DNA of 64,000 bases from Linepithema humile (Eukaryota; Arthropoda; Insecta; Hymenoptera; Formicidae): the NCBI RefSeq assembly GCF_040581485.1, contig NC_090132.1, forward strand, positions 10,799,001-10,863,000, in the 5' to 3' direction. The translations under genes were made by a program, and so were the position numbers. This document shows, piece after piece, positions 17,266 to 27,108 of the stretch. The notes under the pieces were generated by a model. The model did not search any database. It saw only the letters and a list, made by a program, of their open reading frames with translations, and was not told where the DNA came from. Each line of letters opens with the position of its first letter. Position 1 is the first letter of the stretch.

Positions 17266-18596
17266 GATAATTCGGGTTTCCCTTCTTCGACTCCCACTGT
17301 TCTCACCGGACGAGTCTCCTCTCGAGATCCACCCGCTCGAGCCTCGTCCGCGGGTCTCGAGGGGCGGCCGGCGTTTCCCTGCGTATTTCGTGAATTATTA
17401 TAAGCCCGTTTTCGGCACTCGTCTATCTCGTGCCCGATGTTCTTGCAGTATCGGTAAATTTTTTTATTTTCTCCAGAGTTTGGGAATTCTCTGTGAGTCC
17501 GGTTATAGTTTTGTGTTTCCGGTCGCTCGAATTGTCTACCGGAGCTTGTAGGCGAAAAGCTCTGTCTGTTGGGGGTTGATTGGGCGAGTGGCCTCCCAAC
17601 AGCAGGGCTGTAGCGCGGCGTAAATCGTTGGGATGGCGTGAATCTCTCGTTGTCTAATTCTTGACGCTTTGCGAGTGTTTTCGCGCACGAGAAAGCTAGG
17701 AAGGGATTGGAGTGGACTTCTCCCGTTAGCTGCAATCGGTAGCTGAGGGGGAGACCCTCGCAGAACGATCTAGCCGTAAGTCCATTGATTTCAGAAACAG
17801 CAAGTTCGGTCAAGGTGCCACAATCGCGGCGCGTTGAGTCCAGTATGGCGGTCCTCAAATCTTTAGTCCTACTTATGTAGTCGAGGATGTGCTCTTGGGG
17901 CTTCAGAAATATGGTGCTCAACTCACCTTGATATTGGTCAAGGGTTTTGAATGAGCCAAACGCTTCGTTTAAAAGGTCAGTAAGGCGAGCCACTGACTCG
18001 CATACTTCGTCTTCTACCGCGTATACTGCCCTCCCCCTGAGTTTAGTGAGCAATAACCGAGTAAGATTTCTTTCAGCAGAAGGGGGAAAAATTTCCTTAA
18101 CGCGACGGCAAGCGCGGGTAAATTGATATAGGGGGATATTTCTACCGTCGAAAACAGGAATTATCTCCAGAGCTTCGCGAAATGATATACGGGGCCCATC
18201 TGCGTCGAAGTCTCGTCCAATTGAGACGTCAAATGGGCGTATAGATCCGCCCATAAAGGGGGTCGGTCCCATGGGGGTATTTTCGACCCGGACTGTACTA
18301 GTGTTAGAGTCGAAACGGGGGCGTACGTGCTCACTGTCTGCCTCGTTCTCTAAAAGAGTGTTCAATTTTTTATTTAGTTCTAATTCTTTATTTTGTAATC
18401 CCTGTTTAATGTTATCTAAATCTCGCTCGTGGCTTTCTTTCTCCTGCAGGAATCTTTCTCGTTGTTGCATAAATTTCCTCGTTTGTTCCTTAAGGTCCTC
18501 CTCCTTGGCGGAGAGGAGGGCTTTCTGATCCTCAATATTCATTTCTCCGGCGGGTTTCATACCTTTCGTAGTCTTACCGCTGCGCGTGTCCATCAC
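17259..18596 (-). CDS. Element D gag
   Basis: 445 codons starting MMDTRSGK. Residues 20-90 form a charged coiled coil (QERFLQEKESHERDL-like heptads). A gypsy capsid region follows at about 140-330 (FREALEIIPVFDGRN onwards), then a basic, Ser/Pro/Arg-rich tail with one zinc-knuckle-like motif, YRYCKNIGHEIDEC, which lacks the first Cys of CX2CX4HX4C. The stop overlaps the pol ATG by a few bases. The start is about 45 bp downstream of the 5' LTR, after the primer binding site. Confidence 0.92.
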   Translation of the reverse strand: MMDTRSGKTTKGMKPAGEMNIEDQKALLSAKEEDLKEQTRKFMQQRERFLQEKESHERDLDNIKQGLQNKELELNKKLNTLLENEADSEHVRPRFDSNTSTVRVENTPMGPTPFMGGSIRPFDVSIGRDFDADGPRISFREALEIIPVFDGRNIPLYQFTRACRRVKEIFPPSAERNLTRLLLTKLRGRAVYAVEDEVCESVARLTDLLNEAFGSFKTLDQYQGELSTIFLKPQEHILDYISRTKDLRTAILDSTRRDCGTLTELAVSEINGLTARSFCEGLPLSYRLQLTGEVHSNPFLAFSCAKTLAKRQELDNERFTPSQRFTPRYSPAVGRPLAQSTPNRQSFSPTSSGRQFERPETQNYNRTHREFPNSGENKKIYRYCKNIGHEIDECRKRAYNNSRNTQGNAGRPSRPADEARAGGSREETRPVRTVGVEEGKPELSC

Positions 18597-18616
18597 TTGT
18601 TACCCGTAACACTCGT

Positions 18617-18634
18617 ATCCCACCGCTGTCACCA
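18617..18634 (-). other. Putative primer binding site of element D
   Basis: The minus strand leaving the 5' LTR reads TAAATT and then TGGTGACAGCGGTGGGAT. The TGG start fits a tRNA primer, a few bases from the LTR end. The tRNA was not identified. Confidence 0.5.
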
Positions 18635-18784
18635 AATTTATGTCACGTCCCGGTGAATCACGAATACCCACGAAGGGTCGGTCGGATACCCGGAATCAAT
18701 CGCGAAAAATTTCGGGTTACTAAGCCTGTGCGACTCTACCCGGGGACACGCGCGATTAACGTGCACAGGTAACTATGTATGGAG

Positions 18785-19138
18785 TTAAGGAATGATTCGA
18801 TTTCGCGTTTGACTGAGTGCTATAGTAGTAGCCTCCGCCCCTAGTTCAGATTCCGAAGCGGGATGGGTACGGAGAAAATCCGCTAGTACGATCCGACAAG
18901 TAAAGCAGTTATTTGAGGCGCGCGCGATAGTTAGCTCCTGACGACAAATACAACAGCGTTGTACTTCGGGATGTGGATGTATCACTAGGCTATGTCGCCT
19001 TAAGAGGCACCGAGATTCAATAGAAATAAGGGGGTCGAATACTACACAGCGTCTGCAGAGGGCGTCTGGCGTATGACTAATGTTACTAATATCTACGTGT
19101 AAAAAGTCTAGGGTACACCACGCGATGGGGCGTTCCAT
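18785..19138 (-). CDS. LTR ORF 1 (117 aa), 5' LTR copy
   Basis: Identical in translation to 8672-9025, with three CXXC pairs. In this copy it would lie about 880-1230 nt downstream of the predicted transcription start at 20014 and upstream of gag, within the genomic RNA leader. Function unknown. Confidence 0.5.
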   Translation of the reverse strand: MERPIAWCTLDFLHVDISNISHTPDALCRRCVVFDPLISIESRCLLRRHSLVIHPHPEVQRCCICRQELTIARASNNCFTCRIVLADFLRTHPASESELGAEATTIALSQTRNRIIP

Positions 19139-19257
19139 ATAGAAGCGGCGTGAAGCGCCTTAAGATCGATCTACAGGGTGGTTTCGGCGGGTTCCCTTAA
19201 CGCTTAAATTCTATAACAATTTCGTTGTGTACTTACCGGAGCTGGGTATAGCTGCTT

Positions 19258-19593
19258 TTATTGGTTGTTCACTTCCTGTGGCCGGTTGGAGTAGATGGCC
19301 CACCTCGGATCCGCGGGGTTGATTCCAGTAACCTTTGGTGGTGGGTTCAGCGTCAGCGGGATCAACGTGTAAGGCCAGGGCTTGGTGCGATTATATCCCT
19401 CTCGTCGGTCGAAGTCACAAATGCTGGGGTTGTGTTTAGCGAACAATAGTTCGTACTCGAAATCCTCGCAGTCGTTCACTCCAAGATGTTCTGCACAGTT
19501 TGTATTCGCGGGTCCGTACCGATAACTACCGAGTAGTTTACGCGCTTGGTATTTACGTCCGCCTCTACGAGTCTTGGATTTAGATTTAGGCAT
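19258..19593 (-). CDS. LTR ORF 2 (111 aa), 5' LTR copy
   Basis: Identical in translation to 9145-9480, with a basic Lys/Arg start. It begins about 420 nt downstream of the predicted start at 20014. It is the promoter-proximal larger ORF of the genomic RNA. Function unknown. Confidence 0.5.
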   Translation of the reverse strand: MPKSKSKTRRGGRKYQARKLLGSYRYGPANTNCAEHLGVNDCEDFEYELLFAKHNPSICDFDRREGYNRTKPWPYTLIPLTLNPPPKVTGINPADPRWAIYSNRPQEVNNQ

Positions 19594-20011
19594 GAGGGTT
19601 AGTTGTCTAAGGAAAGGAAGATGCCGGTTGACGTGGTCTATAATAATTGTGCAGCGGTCCGCACCAAATGTTACAGATGTAGGCTTTGATTAACAGCGTG
19701 CGCTGGTCCGCACCGCTATTTATCTAGGCTTGTGCTCACTTCCAGTAGGATAAGGAGATAGTTGTATAAAGGTTGGTGAATCAACACTCGCGTTTTAATC
19801 AATAAATCCAAATATATTCAGGTAAAGTTACACTTGGTTTATCTTAGAATTAATAGAGTTACACTTGGTTTATTTTAGAATTAATAGAGTTACACTTGGT
19901 TAAAGATACAACCTACAAGTACGCATTCAAGACTTATACAAGTTAAGGTTTAGCGCGAGTGATATAGCAAGATTTAGCAAGAGACGTGTACGCGTCGAAG
20001 TCGGAGCTAGT

Positions 20012-20047
20012 ACTGAGAGGGAGCGCCGTTACGTGGGCGCTTTTATA
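20012..20047 (-). promoter_or_regulatory. Core promoter of element D (5' LTR, active copy)
   Basis: TATAAAAG at 20047-20040 and TCAGT at 20016-20012 on the minus strand, giving a predicted +1 at 20014. Same spacing as in the 3' LTR. Confidence 0.7.
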
Positions 20048-20304
20048 CCCAGTGAGCCCCACTATCCTAGTGCTAAGGAATTTTGGGACGGAAGGGTCTT
20101 ACTGTACCGTTAGGCCGAAGGGTTTTATGACAGGTCCCTTACGTGCCTCGGGTGTTGGACATGTTCGGAGGGTTTTATGACAGGACATACCGTTAGGTCG
20201 AAGGGTTTTATGACAGGACGTACCGTTAGGTCGAAGGGTTTTATGACAGGTCCCTTACGTGCCTCAGGTGTTGGACACGTTCGAGGGGTCTTAGGGATGG
20301 ATCC

Positions 20305-20750
20305 TTCTAGAAGGTTCGGGTATATTCTAGAAGCGGAAGGTTCTAGAAGGTTCGGGATTGTTTTAGAGATAGAGTGTTCTGGAAGGTTGGGGCTTCATGG
20401 AAGGTAGAACGTTCGAGAGACTTCGAGAATGTTCTCGATGGAAATAAGATGGAACATTCGAGAGACTTCGAGAATGTTCTCGATGGAAATAAGATGGAAC
20501 ATTCGAGAGACTTCGAGAATGTTCTCGAAAGAAATAGGATGGAATATTCGAGAAACTTCGAGAATGTTCTCGATAGAAATAGGATGGAACATTCGAGACT
20601 TCGAGAATGTTCTCGATGGAAATAAGGTGGAACATTCGAGAGACTTCGAGAATGTTCTCGAAAGAATTAGGATGGAATATTCGAGAGACTTCGAGAATGT
20701 TCTCGATGGAAATAAGATGGAACATTCGAGAGACTTCGAGGATGCTTATA
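20305..20750 (-). promoter_or_regulatory. Heat-shock element array in the 5' LTR (7 complete units)
   Basis: TTCGAGAATGTTC starts at 20422, 20467, 20512, 20557, 20600, 20645 and 20690, with a partial unit at 20735. The 43-bp step at 20557-20600 is a small deletion. TTCTAGAAGGTTC sites lie at 20305 and 20341. The other LTR has eleven units, so the array changed size after, or during, insertion. Confidence 0.8.
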
Positions 20751-20903
20751 TCTATTTTATACTTGGGTTATACTTATATTATACTTATGTTATACTTATA
20801 TTATACTTATTTTCTACGCGTTGTTATTAATTATTCTTATTTTATAGTTTTAACTAACAATCGAAATTTTAAAAAGGAGGGTGGGGGCTGGACGTTACAC
20901 AAG

Positions 20904-21324
20904 ACAATATCGTATTGAGCGGCTTCGCTGTTACGTTAAAGCCCGGTATGTCCTGAACCACATAATGATTATTCCCTAAAATCTTTTTTATTGCGTACGG
21001 CCCTACGAATTTTGGGCGCAATTTTGCGCTTTCGCCCGGAGTAGCCTTTGTTTTTCGGATCATGACGTAGTCACCTACGTCATAAACAGTAGCTTTCTTT
21101 AGTCTTGTATCTCGATATTTTTTATTATATGCTCGGATCGAATCTGTCGCGTTTCGCGCCGCCTGTCGTGACGCGTCTCTATCTTTCTCCAGGTCTGTAT
21201 CCTGTCCCACCAGGGCCTTGATGAAACGAGCCAACTCGTGATCGGCATGGCTGCGCTGCTCGAAACCAAATAGCAGCTTCGACGGGCTCGACTTCGTGAC
21301 TGCGTGGTATGTATTGTTAGTCAC
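20904..21324 (-). pseudogene. Element C: integrase C-terminal part
   Basis: Minus-strand frame starting MTNNTYHAVTKSSPSKLLFG, the conserved segment after the integrase catalytic glutamate. A charged helix and the chromatin-side domain (RPKFVGPYAIKKIL) follow. It is interrupted at 20903 by D and ends at 8463. The zinc finger and the catalytic core are missing from this copy. Confidence 0.8.
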
Positions 21325-22012
21325 TTTTTTCAGTATCTTCGAAAGCTTTTATGCAGTCTTCGGCAAAAGAAAATTTTATATCCTTTTTCAACCAGTTATA
21401 TAACGGCTTAGCTTTTAAAACAAAATCTTTTATGAATTTTTGGGAATAACTTGCTAATCCTAAAAATCTCTGCACACCATGTACGTTAGATGGTGTTTTA
21501 TAATTTCTTATCGACTCGGTATGTTTCGGACTCAACTTCATCCCTTTTTCCGACATTATATACCCTAAAAATTCGATCTCTTTCGGCCTTCCAAACGTCG
21601 CGAATAAATTTCCATTTATTTTATAATATAACGAACCGTCATTTAGTTCGAACTTATCGTTATCGGCAATTTCTAATTCGTCGCATATTTTTTTAATTTT
21701 TGCGTCTGAGAGCTGACGGAATTCGAGCTCCCTTTCTAGCGGCAGTTCATGCACGTACGCTGCGCATCGGCTGAGTGCATCTACATGCGCCATTCGTGTG
21801 CCCGGTCGGTGTGACACTAAGAAACTATAATTCTGCACTTCGTAATCGTCATCGACTGGTACGATTTTCTTTTTCTCTATTTTATTTAATAAACTAAACA
21901 ATTCGTTTTTTGTTTCTAAATCTAAGCTACTAATATCTAACTCAAAATCTTTTTCTAGATTAACGGCATTCTCTTTATCTACATATAACGGCAGTTGCTC
22001 AAACAAACTAAC
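21317..22012 (-). pseudogene. Element C: rearranged RT/RNase H segment
   Basis: On the minus strand the frame reads, in order, a linker after protease (LFEQLPLYVDKEN), then the end of RNase H (HRPGTRMAHVDALSRC) with the integrase approach, then an RT thumb/connection piece (EFLGYIMSEKG, RFLGLASYSQKFI), then joins the integrase end. In normal gypsy pol the RT piece precedes the RNase H end, so this is scrambled and lacks the RT catalytic YXDD. Template switching during reverse transcription is a plausible cause. Confidence 0.7.
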
Positions 22013-22338
22013 CATAGACTTATATAAATAGACCCAGCGTTCTGTGAGAGGAGTTGTCCGCGTCTTCTAAAGGACAGAATGATACGCAGTAAGGTGCTGT
22101 CTCCGTCACTTGCTGGTCTGGAGGGGGAACGTCGACAACGTTGAGGGGAATTAAAAGGCGCGCGTACCGCATGTATAAATGCGGTACGCGCGCCTTTTAA
22201 TTCCCCTCAACGTTGTCGACGTTCCCCCTCCAGACCAGCAAGTGACGGAGACAGCACCTTACTGCGTATCATTCTGTCCTTTAGAAGACGCGGACAACTC
22301 CTCTCACAGAACGCTGGGTCTATTTATATAAGTCTATG
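22013..22338. mobile_element. 326-bp perfect palindromic MITE
   Basis: Two 160-bp arms (22013-22172 and 22179-22338) are perfect reverse complements around the 6-base loop GTATAA. The ends are CATAGACTTATATAAATAG. An 8-bp TSD, AAACTAAC, is at 22005-22012 and 22339-22346. Eight-base duplications are made by hAT and P-type transposases; the CA start fits P somewhat better than hAT, but this is unproven. It splits the C pol reading frame just after the protease. Confidence 0.9.
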
Positions 22339-24029
22339 AAACTAACAGTGCTCGTGAATTCTGCTGACTCACGGCTTCGTCTAATCAAGGTGAGTTTTTG
22401 TTTGTCTAAAAACTCTCTTCCCAAGATTATGTCTCCGTCGAACGGTTCGTCTAATATATACAAATCAATCTCGTATTTTTTTTCGCCAAGTTTGCTCAAT
22501 GTTATCTCTGTTTGCACGACTCCTTGTACGTTTAACCGTACCCGACTGAGATTAATGAATTTTCTATTCGGCAATTTAAAATTTTTAATAAACGGTCTGA
22601 TTTTTTCTAAGTAAATCCCTTTATCGACAAACGAGACTGGACTTCCGGTATCGACTAACGCACGAATTTTACATTCTTTCTTGCAGATGCTCGAGATTTC
22701 AGCGAATGGCTCGGTAATCTCCAAGTTTCCACCCGCGGCTACGGAAACGCAAGCCACCACCTCTTCTTCCTCGTCCTCGGCGGTGACGGCGGCTGCTACC
22801 GTGGCCCTTGCAGACCACTGAGCCGTCGGCGGATTCCCGCCGTTTTTCTCCTTGACCTTAAGGCAGTCAAACTGACGGTGCCCTTTCGTCTTGCAGTAGA
22901 AACACGTGAGTTCACCGCGACAATCCTTATGTGAATGTCCTTTTTTCCCGCAGTTTCTACACGCGGTAGTATGTACGGATCTCACCGCGCTCGCGACTGC
23001 CGTGGATTTTCTATCCGTCTCAGTGTTTCCTTCCGCAATTGTTCGCATCTTCGCTAGAAAACCGTCTATCGAGGTATCACTTATCGAGAGAACTATAGCC
23101 CTTAGCGAACCCTGCGATATTCCGCCTATCAGCATGTGAATCGCGTCACTCGTTGGCAAATTCAAATTCTTCATAAGCGCGAGCTTCGCGATCGCGTACT
23201 GATCGAAGGATTCTTTTCCCGGAATCCATTTCCGCGCTTCTAATTTCTGCATTATCTTATAGAATGGCACTTGTTTTTTGAATATTTTCAGTAAGTCTGT
23301 TCTCAACGCCTGCCACGACTCAATCGTTTCGCCCGTCTGGAATTCATACCATTGGCGGGCAAACTTTACCAGCTTACTGGACGCGGCCAGCAACGTTATC
23401 CCGTCGGACGCGCCGTGGATTTCCGCCACCTTGTCCACGCGATTCGACCACACTTCGACATTTTCGTCGTCACTCCCGCCAAATTCCGGTATTTGTGAGG
23501 CCAACCAGCTTACCGCATTTCCGGCCGGTAAGGCGCTCGCATTCGACATTAATCTACTCTGTCCGTTATTTGAATAATGACTATGGTTCGATCGTACATT
23601 ACCGGATGATGATCTCTGCAGAGTTACTAGCCCGCTCGGATCTGCTGTCCCCTCGTCCTGGGCTATCGGTACGCTCGCTTCCTGTGGCGCCAGCCTCTGC
23701 AACACCTGGAGCAAGATCTGCTGCTGCTGCTGCATCAACACCGACATCTCTGTGATAGCCTGGCAGAGAGCTCCTGCGTTTGGTGAATCTGCATCGGTGG
23801 CTCGACTCGAGGACGACTCTGCTGGATCGTGCATCACACCCGTCTCTCTCGGCATCTCCAACGTCCTCTCGGTATGGCTCGTCCTTTCCAGGTAAGTCAA
23901 AATCTGATCTACCAATAAATCGCGGTCGTTTGAGACCGGTAATTGGTATCTTTTCGCTTCTCTCTGGAGCTGTTCTAATGAAGCCTTTTCTAGGTTTTCC
24001 CTGTCCATCATGGATCTGGTTTTCGGCAT
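22339..24029 (-). pseudogene. Element C: gag-protease
   Basis: The likely start is MPKTRSMMDRENLEKA (ATG at 24029); an in-frame ATG upstream at 24128 would add 33 residues. The N-terminal part resembles a SAP-type helix pair (LLVDQILTYLER). A capsid region follows, then two CCHC knuckles (CRNCGKKGHSHKDC and CFYCKTKGHRQFDC), then the retropepsin motif ALVDTGSPVSF and the flap/strand end IILGREFLDKQ. Gag and protease share one frame. The frame enters the palindromic MITE and stops at 22320. Confidence 0.85.
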
Positions 24030-24128
24030 TCTATAGCCCGGCACGACTCCAATCAGGAATCTTCGGCCTCTTAAGCTCAACGCGGATTTGAAAAATCCGA
24101 TGATCGACCCGACACGTTCCGACGGCAA

Positions 24129-24413
24129 ATTTTGCCCTTTTTCGACTCGACGCGGATTACTTCCGCCCGTACACTGCTTCTACTCGACACGACAAGAGTT
24201 TTTGTCACTTTTTCGACTCGGCGCGGACTTATTCAGTCCGAAAAATGTTCTATTCAATGTTCTAATAAATGTTCCGTTACGACAAAGTTCGTCTAACTTT
24301 ATTCGACTTGACTCCGACTCTAAGGGCCTGTAATCCCTTCCGACACGACACGGCAATGTTCGACTTTAAATTTTCGATACGGGTTTTTTGAGCCCGTAAT
24401 CCCACTTCTGAGC
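24129..24413 (-). other. Element C leader
   Basis: Segment between the 5' LTR and gag. It contains repeated TTCGACTCGRCGCGGA-like stretches. I could not identify a standard primer binding site next to the LTR. Confidence 0.5.
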
Positions 24414-24960
24414 TGAAAGACTCTTCCGAATATCTTTCGATTATCGACTTTTTACTAGTAATATTCTTATTTCCAAGATTATTCAAACTATTGCGACGGT
24501 TACGTCCTAGACGCGACCCCGGTTATTTTGTTTAATTTATTAGCGATTGTACTTTGATGGAAATGGTAAAACGGCAGGGTGGTACTCAAATGATTTAAAT
24601 AAGATCGACACTGATTTTATGTGATATTTAACAAATAGTCTTTATGTAGAAAATACAACTGTGCGAAAACGACTAAGTTTCGATTTAATAAATTCGGCCC
24701 GACTGTCTCTCTATTAATTTCGATTTGTGCGACTGTTTCGACTGGTTCGGCGATAGAGAGTAAGATTCGATCTCCGGCTCTCTCGCAGGTCGACTTTGTC
24801 GAATATTCTCGATCCTTAGATCAGTTACAATTTAACATGAACAAATTATGAGGAGCGGGAATGCGTGCGCGCAGGATCTATTTTATTGAGGCGCTGCTCT
24901 CGATCAACCGGCTGCCGTCCGCTGGCGCCGTCTATCGGATGCTATTGCTTGCATCTTACA
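24414..24960 (-). repeat. Element C 5' LTR
   Basis: 547-bp partner of 7670-8216. Differences include CCGAATATC versus CCAAATATC and GCGCGCAGG versus GCGCTCTGG. The GTAT duplication follows at 24961-24964. Confidence 0.92.
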
Positions 24961-24964
24961 GTAT

Positions 24965-25649
24965 CAATAAAGGCGTTATTCCATGCCTCCCAATTTAGCA
25001 CAGAGTTCTGCATGACAAATACATTATACCAATCTAGTGCAGATTTCTCTAAAAACAATCTTAATACTTCAGCGTATTTGTTTTGGGCAATCCCCACTCT
25101 GTCACACTCCTGCACAAATAAATTAATCCAGACCGTCGCATTTATACTTTCACCGTTGAATTTTTCAATCACTATGTCCTTTATCAGGGAGCTTGTTTTT
25201 CTTTCAAATGTTCCTGCTGACTCACTGTTTACATTCGACTCTTGCTCTGTGGTAATCTCTTTCAAATATTCGTCGTGCAACACAACATTGCCTTCTGTGT
25301 CCCGATAAATATTCTCAAGTTCCTTAGATAGTGTCAGCACAACATTGCGAAATTTATTGCGTACCTTTAAACTTTTAACGACATTTTTCACAATTGGATT
25401 TTCAAAAAGCTGTTTATGTTGAGCACTAGTTTGCTTATCTGCTGGAAACAAAAAACTTTCCTCTTGGCCAAGCAGCTGAATTCTTTTAACTTTTACTACA
25501 GAACTTTTCGCATCTGCACCAGCCTCCGAGACAAAATAAAACTTTGCTTTATTCTCCATTGTATTGATTGATATGTGTATGTAACAAGACTCCGAGCTGA
25601 GAGTATTGATGATATCGTACGGAGACAGATAAAGGTTTGCCATCGGCAA
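24965..25649 (-). pseudogene. Element A: N-terminal half of gag
   Basis: Minus-strand frame, first ATG at 25649, with a second plausible start at 25559 (MENKAKFYFVSE). A gag-type capsid region is visible: VIEKFNGESINATVWINLF, the ECDRVGIAQ helix, and ALDWYNVFVM with NWEAWNNAFIDT at the break. The next residues of this gag are found at 7669 and below, across element C. The LTR of element A was not identified; it should lie to the right of 25650. Confidence 0.75.
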
Positions 25650-26440
25650 TTGTATTGATTCAGGTTAGTTTTGGTTCACTCGCTCACTGTAATGTTTCTG
25701 GTCTTTGTTAATGTGTACATATTATTACTATTACAGTTGTTTACTGCATCATGCGTGTCGATTCTTAAACCGAACCCTCGCTCCATTGGAGTTCCATAAA
25801 TTGAGTGCCCTACATATATTATGTATTAATGTAGTGGGGGTGGTGGGGGAACAAGTGACGTCGTCTCGGGAATCGGCCCGAAATGTGCAACTAATTCTGA
25901 GCCCTGCACTAGTGTGGCCAGTCACACAGACAATCGCGTAAGTTGAGTTTTAGAATCTCACTTAAATATTATCATTAAAAATTAAGAAAAAAAGAGTGTG
26001 TAAATGTAAAAACGTAAAATAAAGATTATTTTAAATATCTGCAAATTTGCTGATATTGGGATTTTGTTAACCAGTAAAGTAAAATTTACTGTCATTGGGG
26101 TTGACATGGACTCTAATAAAAAATAAAAAAGCCACGGTCATTGATGTCGAATCTGAAGATGACATTGTTATTTATGGCATTGCCGATAGATTTCCTAAAT
26201 CGGACAATATTAGGCAGTTTTAAGAGAATCTATTTAACAAAGTGGATCTTGGAACAGATGAGGAACGACGATGGAATCATGGTAAAATCTTTGTTCTATG
26301 AATAAAAAGTTATATTAAAAATATATCATAGAAACATATGTATAAAATTACTGTTCTATTTAAATTTTTTATTCATTGCCATATTTTTCTTTTTATCTAA
26401 ACTTCTATATATTGGAACGAAAATAACTGTTCACGATCTT
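25650..26440. other. Unassigned spacer
   Basis: The first 250 bp probably include the leader or LTR of element A, but no ends could be defined. A transposon-like remnant may begin near 26100. No host gene is recognised. Confidence 0.4.
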
Positions 26441-27108
26441 TATTCTCTCACTCTCGCAGGCACCAATGTACGAGCTCTTGAGCAAACAATACGGATCACT
26501 GAGGCATTCTCTGATGAGGCAACATTTCAACTGAATGGAAATGTAAATAGACACAATTGTAGATACTGGAGTGACGTTAATCCTTATTGGAAAAGAGACA
26601 ATCATACCCAATATCCACAAAAAGTTAACGTATGGGCTGGTATTCTTAATGGTAGATCAGTTGGCCCTTTCTTCATTGAAGGCAATTTGACAGCACAGGT
26701 ATACACAGTTATGCTTCGCGAACAAGTTGTTCCAGCTATTCGAGACATAGCTGGTGGAAATATGGATGAAATTTATTCCAACAGAATGGAGCTCCACCTC
26801 ATTATGGTGTCATTGTCCGTCAATATTTGAATGAGGTCTTTCAGGACAGGTGGATAGGGCGAAGGGGTCATATTGAATGGCCACCTCGGTCTCCGGACTT
26901 GAACCTACTTGACTTTTTTTTGTGGGGTTACTTGAAAAGTAAAGTTTATGCCACCAAGCCTCAAGATTTAGATGATTTAAGAGGGAGAATAACTCGAGAG
27001 ATAGAACTAATACCGCCGGAAACGTACCGGAATGCGGTTTCAGCTGTTTATAACAGATTGGCACATTGCCAGGCTGTTGAAGGGCAACAATTTGAACATT
27101 TGTTGTGA
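26441..27108 (+). pseudogene. IS630/Tc1-mariner-like DDE transposase (dead)
   Basis: Translated plus frames give SDEATFQLNG, KVNVWAGILNG and GPFFIEGNLTAQVY, then FQQNGAPPHY near 26776, then WPPRSPDLNLLDFFLWGYLK and a C-terminal FEHLL. These are motifs of insect DDE_3 transposases. The second catalytic aspartate (usually FQQDGAPPH) is Asn, and a frameshift near 26775 separates the two halves; only 26827-27108 is a continuous ORF. It is inactive. Confidence 0.8.

Larger units (their letters stand above)
8528..20899 (-). mobile_element. Element D: env-bearing gypsy-type element with 2.3-2.4-kb LTRs
   Basis: Complete element with TSD CAAG (8524-8527 and 20900-20903). The LTRs, 2440 and 2259 bp, have TGTCACGTC and GACGTTACA at their ends. 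Their length difference is explained by four extra 45-bp units. Elsewhere I saw only a few substitutions. Gag, pol and env are all open, so it inserted recently and may have been active. Order on the minus strand: 5' LTR (right), primer site, gag, pol, env, polypurine tract, 3' LTR (left). Each LTR has a heat-shock element array, a TATA/initiator promoter and two ORFs. The gene set resembles insect errantiviruses, but the env is of a different kind. Confidence 0.93.
18641..20899 (-). repeat. Element D 5' LTR (2259 bp)
   Basis: Matches 8528-10967 base for base by eye over long stretches, with a few substitutions (for example near 19195 and 20848) and four fewer 45-bp heat-shock units. It would drive transcription of the element, leftward in this window. 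Confidence 0.93.
7670..24960 (-). mobile_element. Element C: gypsy-type LTR retrotransposon, split and rearranged
   Basis: The 547-bp LTRs at 7670-8216 (3') and 24414-24960 (5') begin TGAAAGACTCTTCC and end GCATCTTACA on the plus strand. They differ at about six positions. The TSD is GTAT. Internal C sequence occupies 8217-8527, 20904-22012 and 22347-24413; element D and a palindromic MITE fill the gaps. It encodes a gag with two CCHC knuckles, a DTG protease, and a pol whose RT and RNase H pieces are out of order, so this copy cannot be autonomous. It interrupts the gag of element A. Confidence 0.9.
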
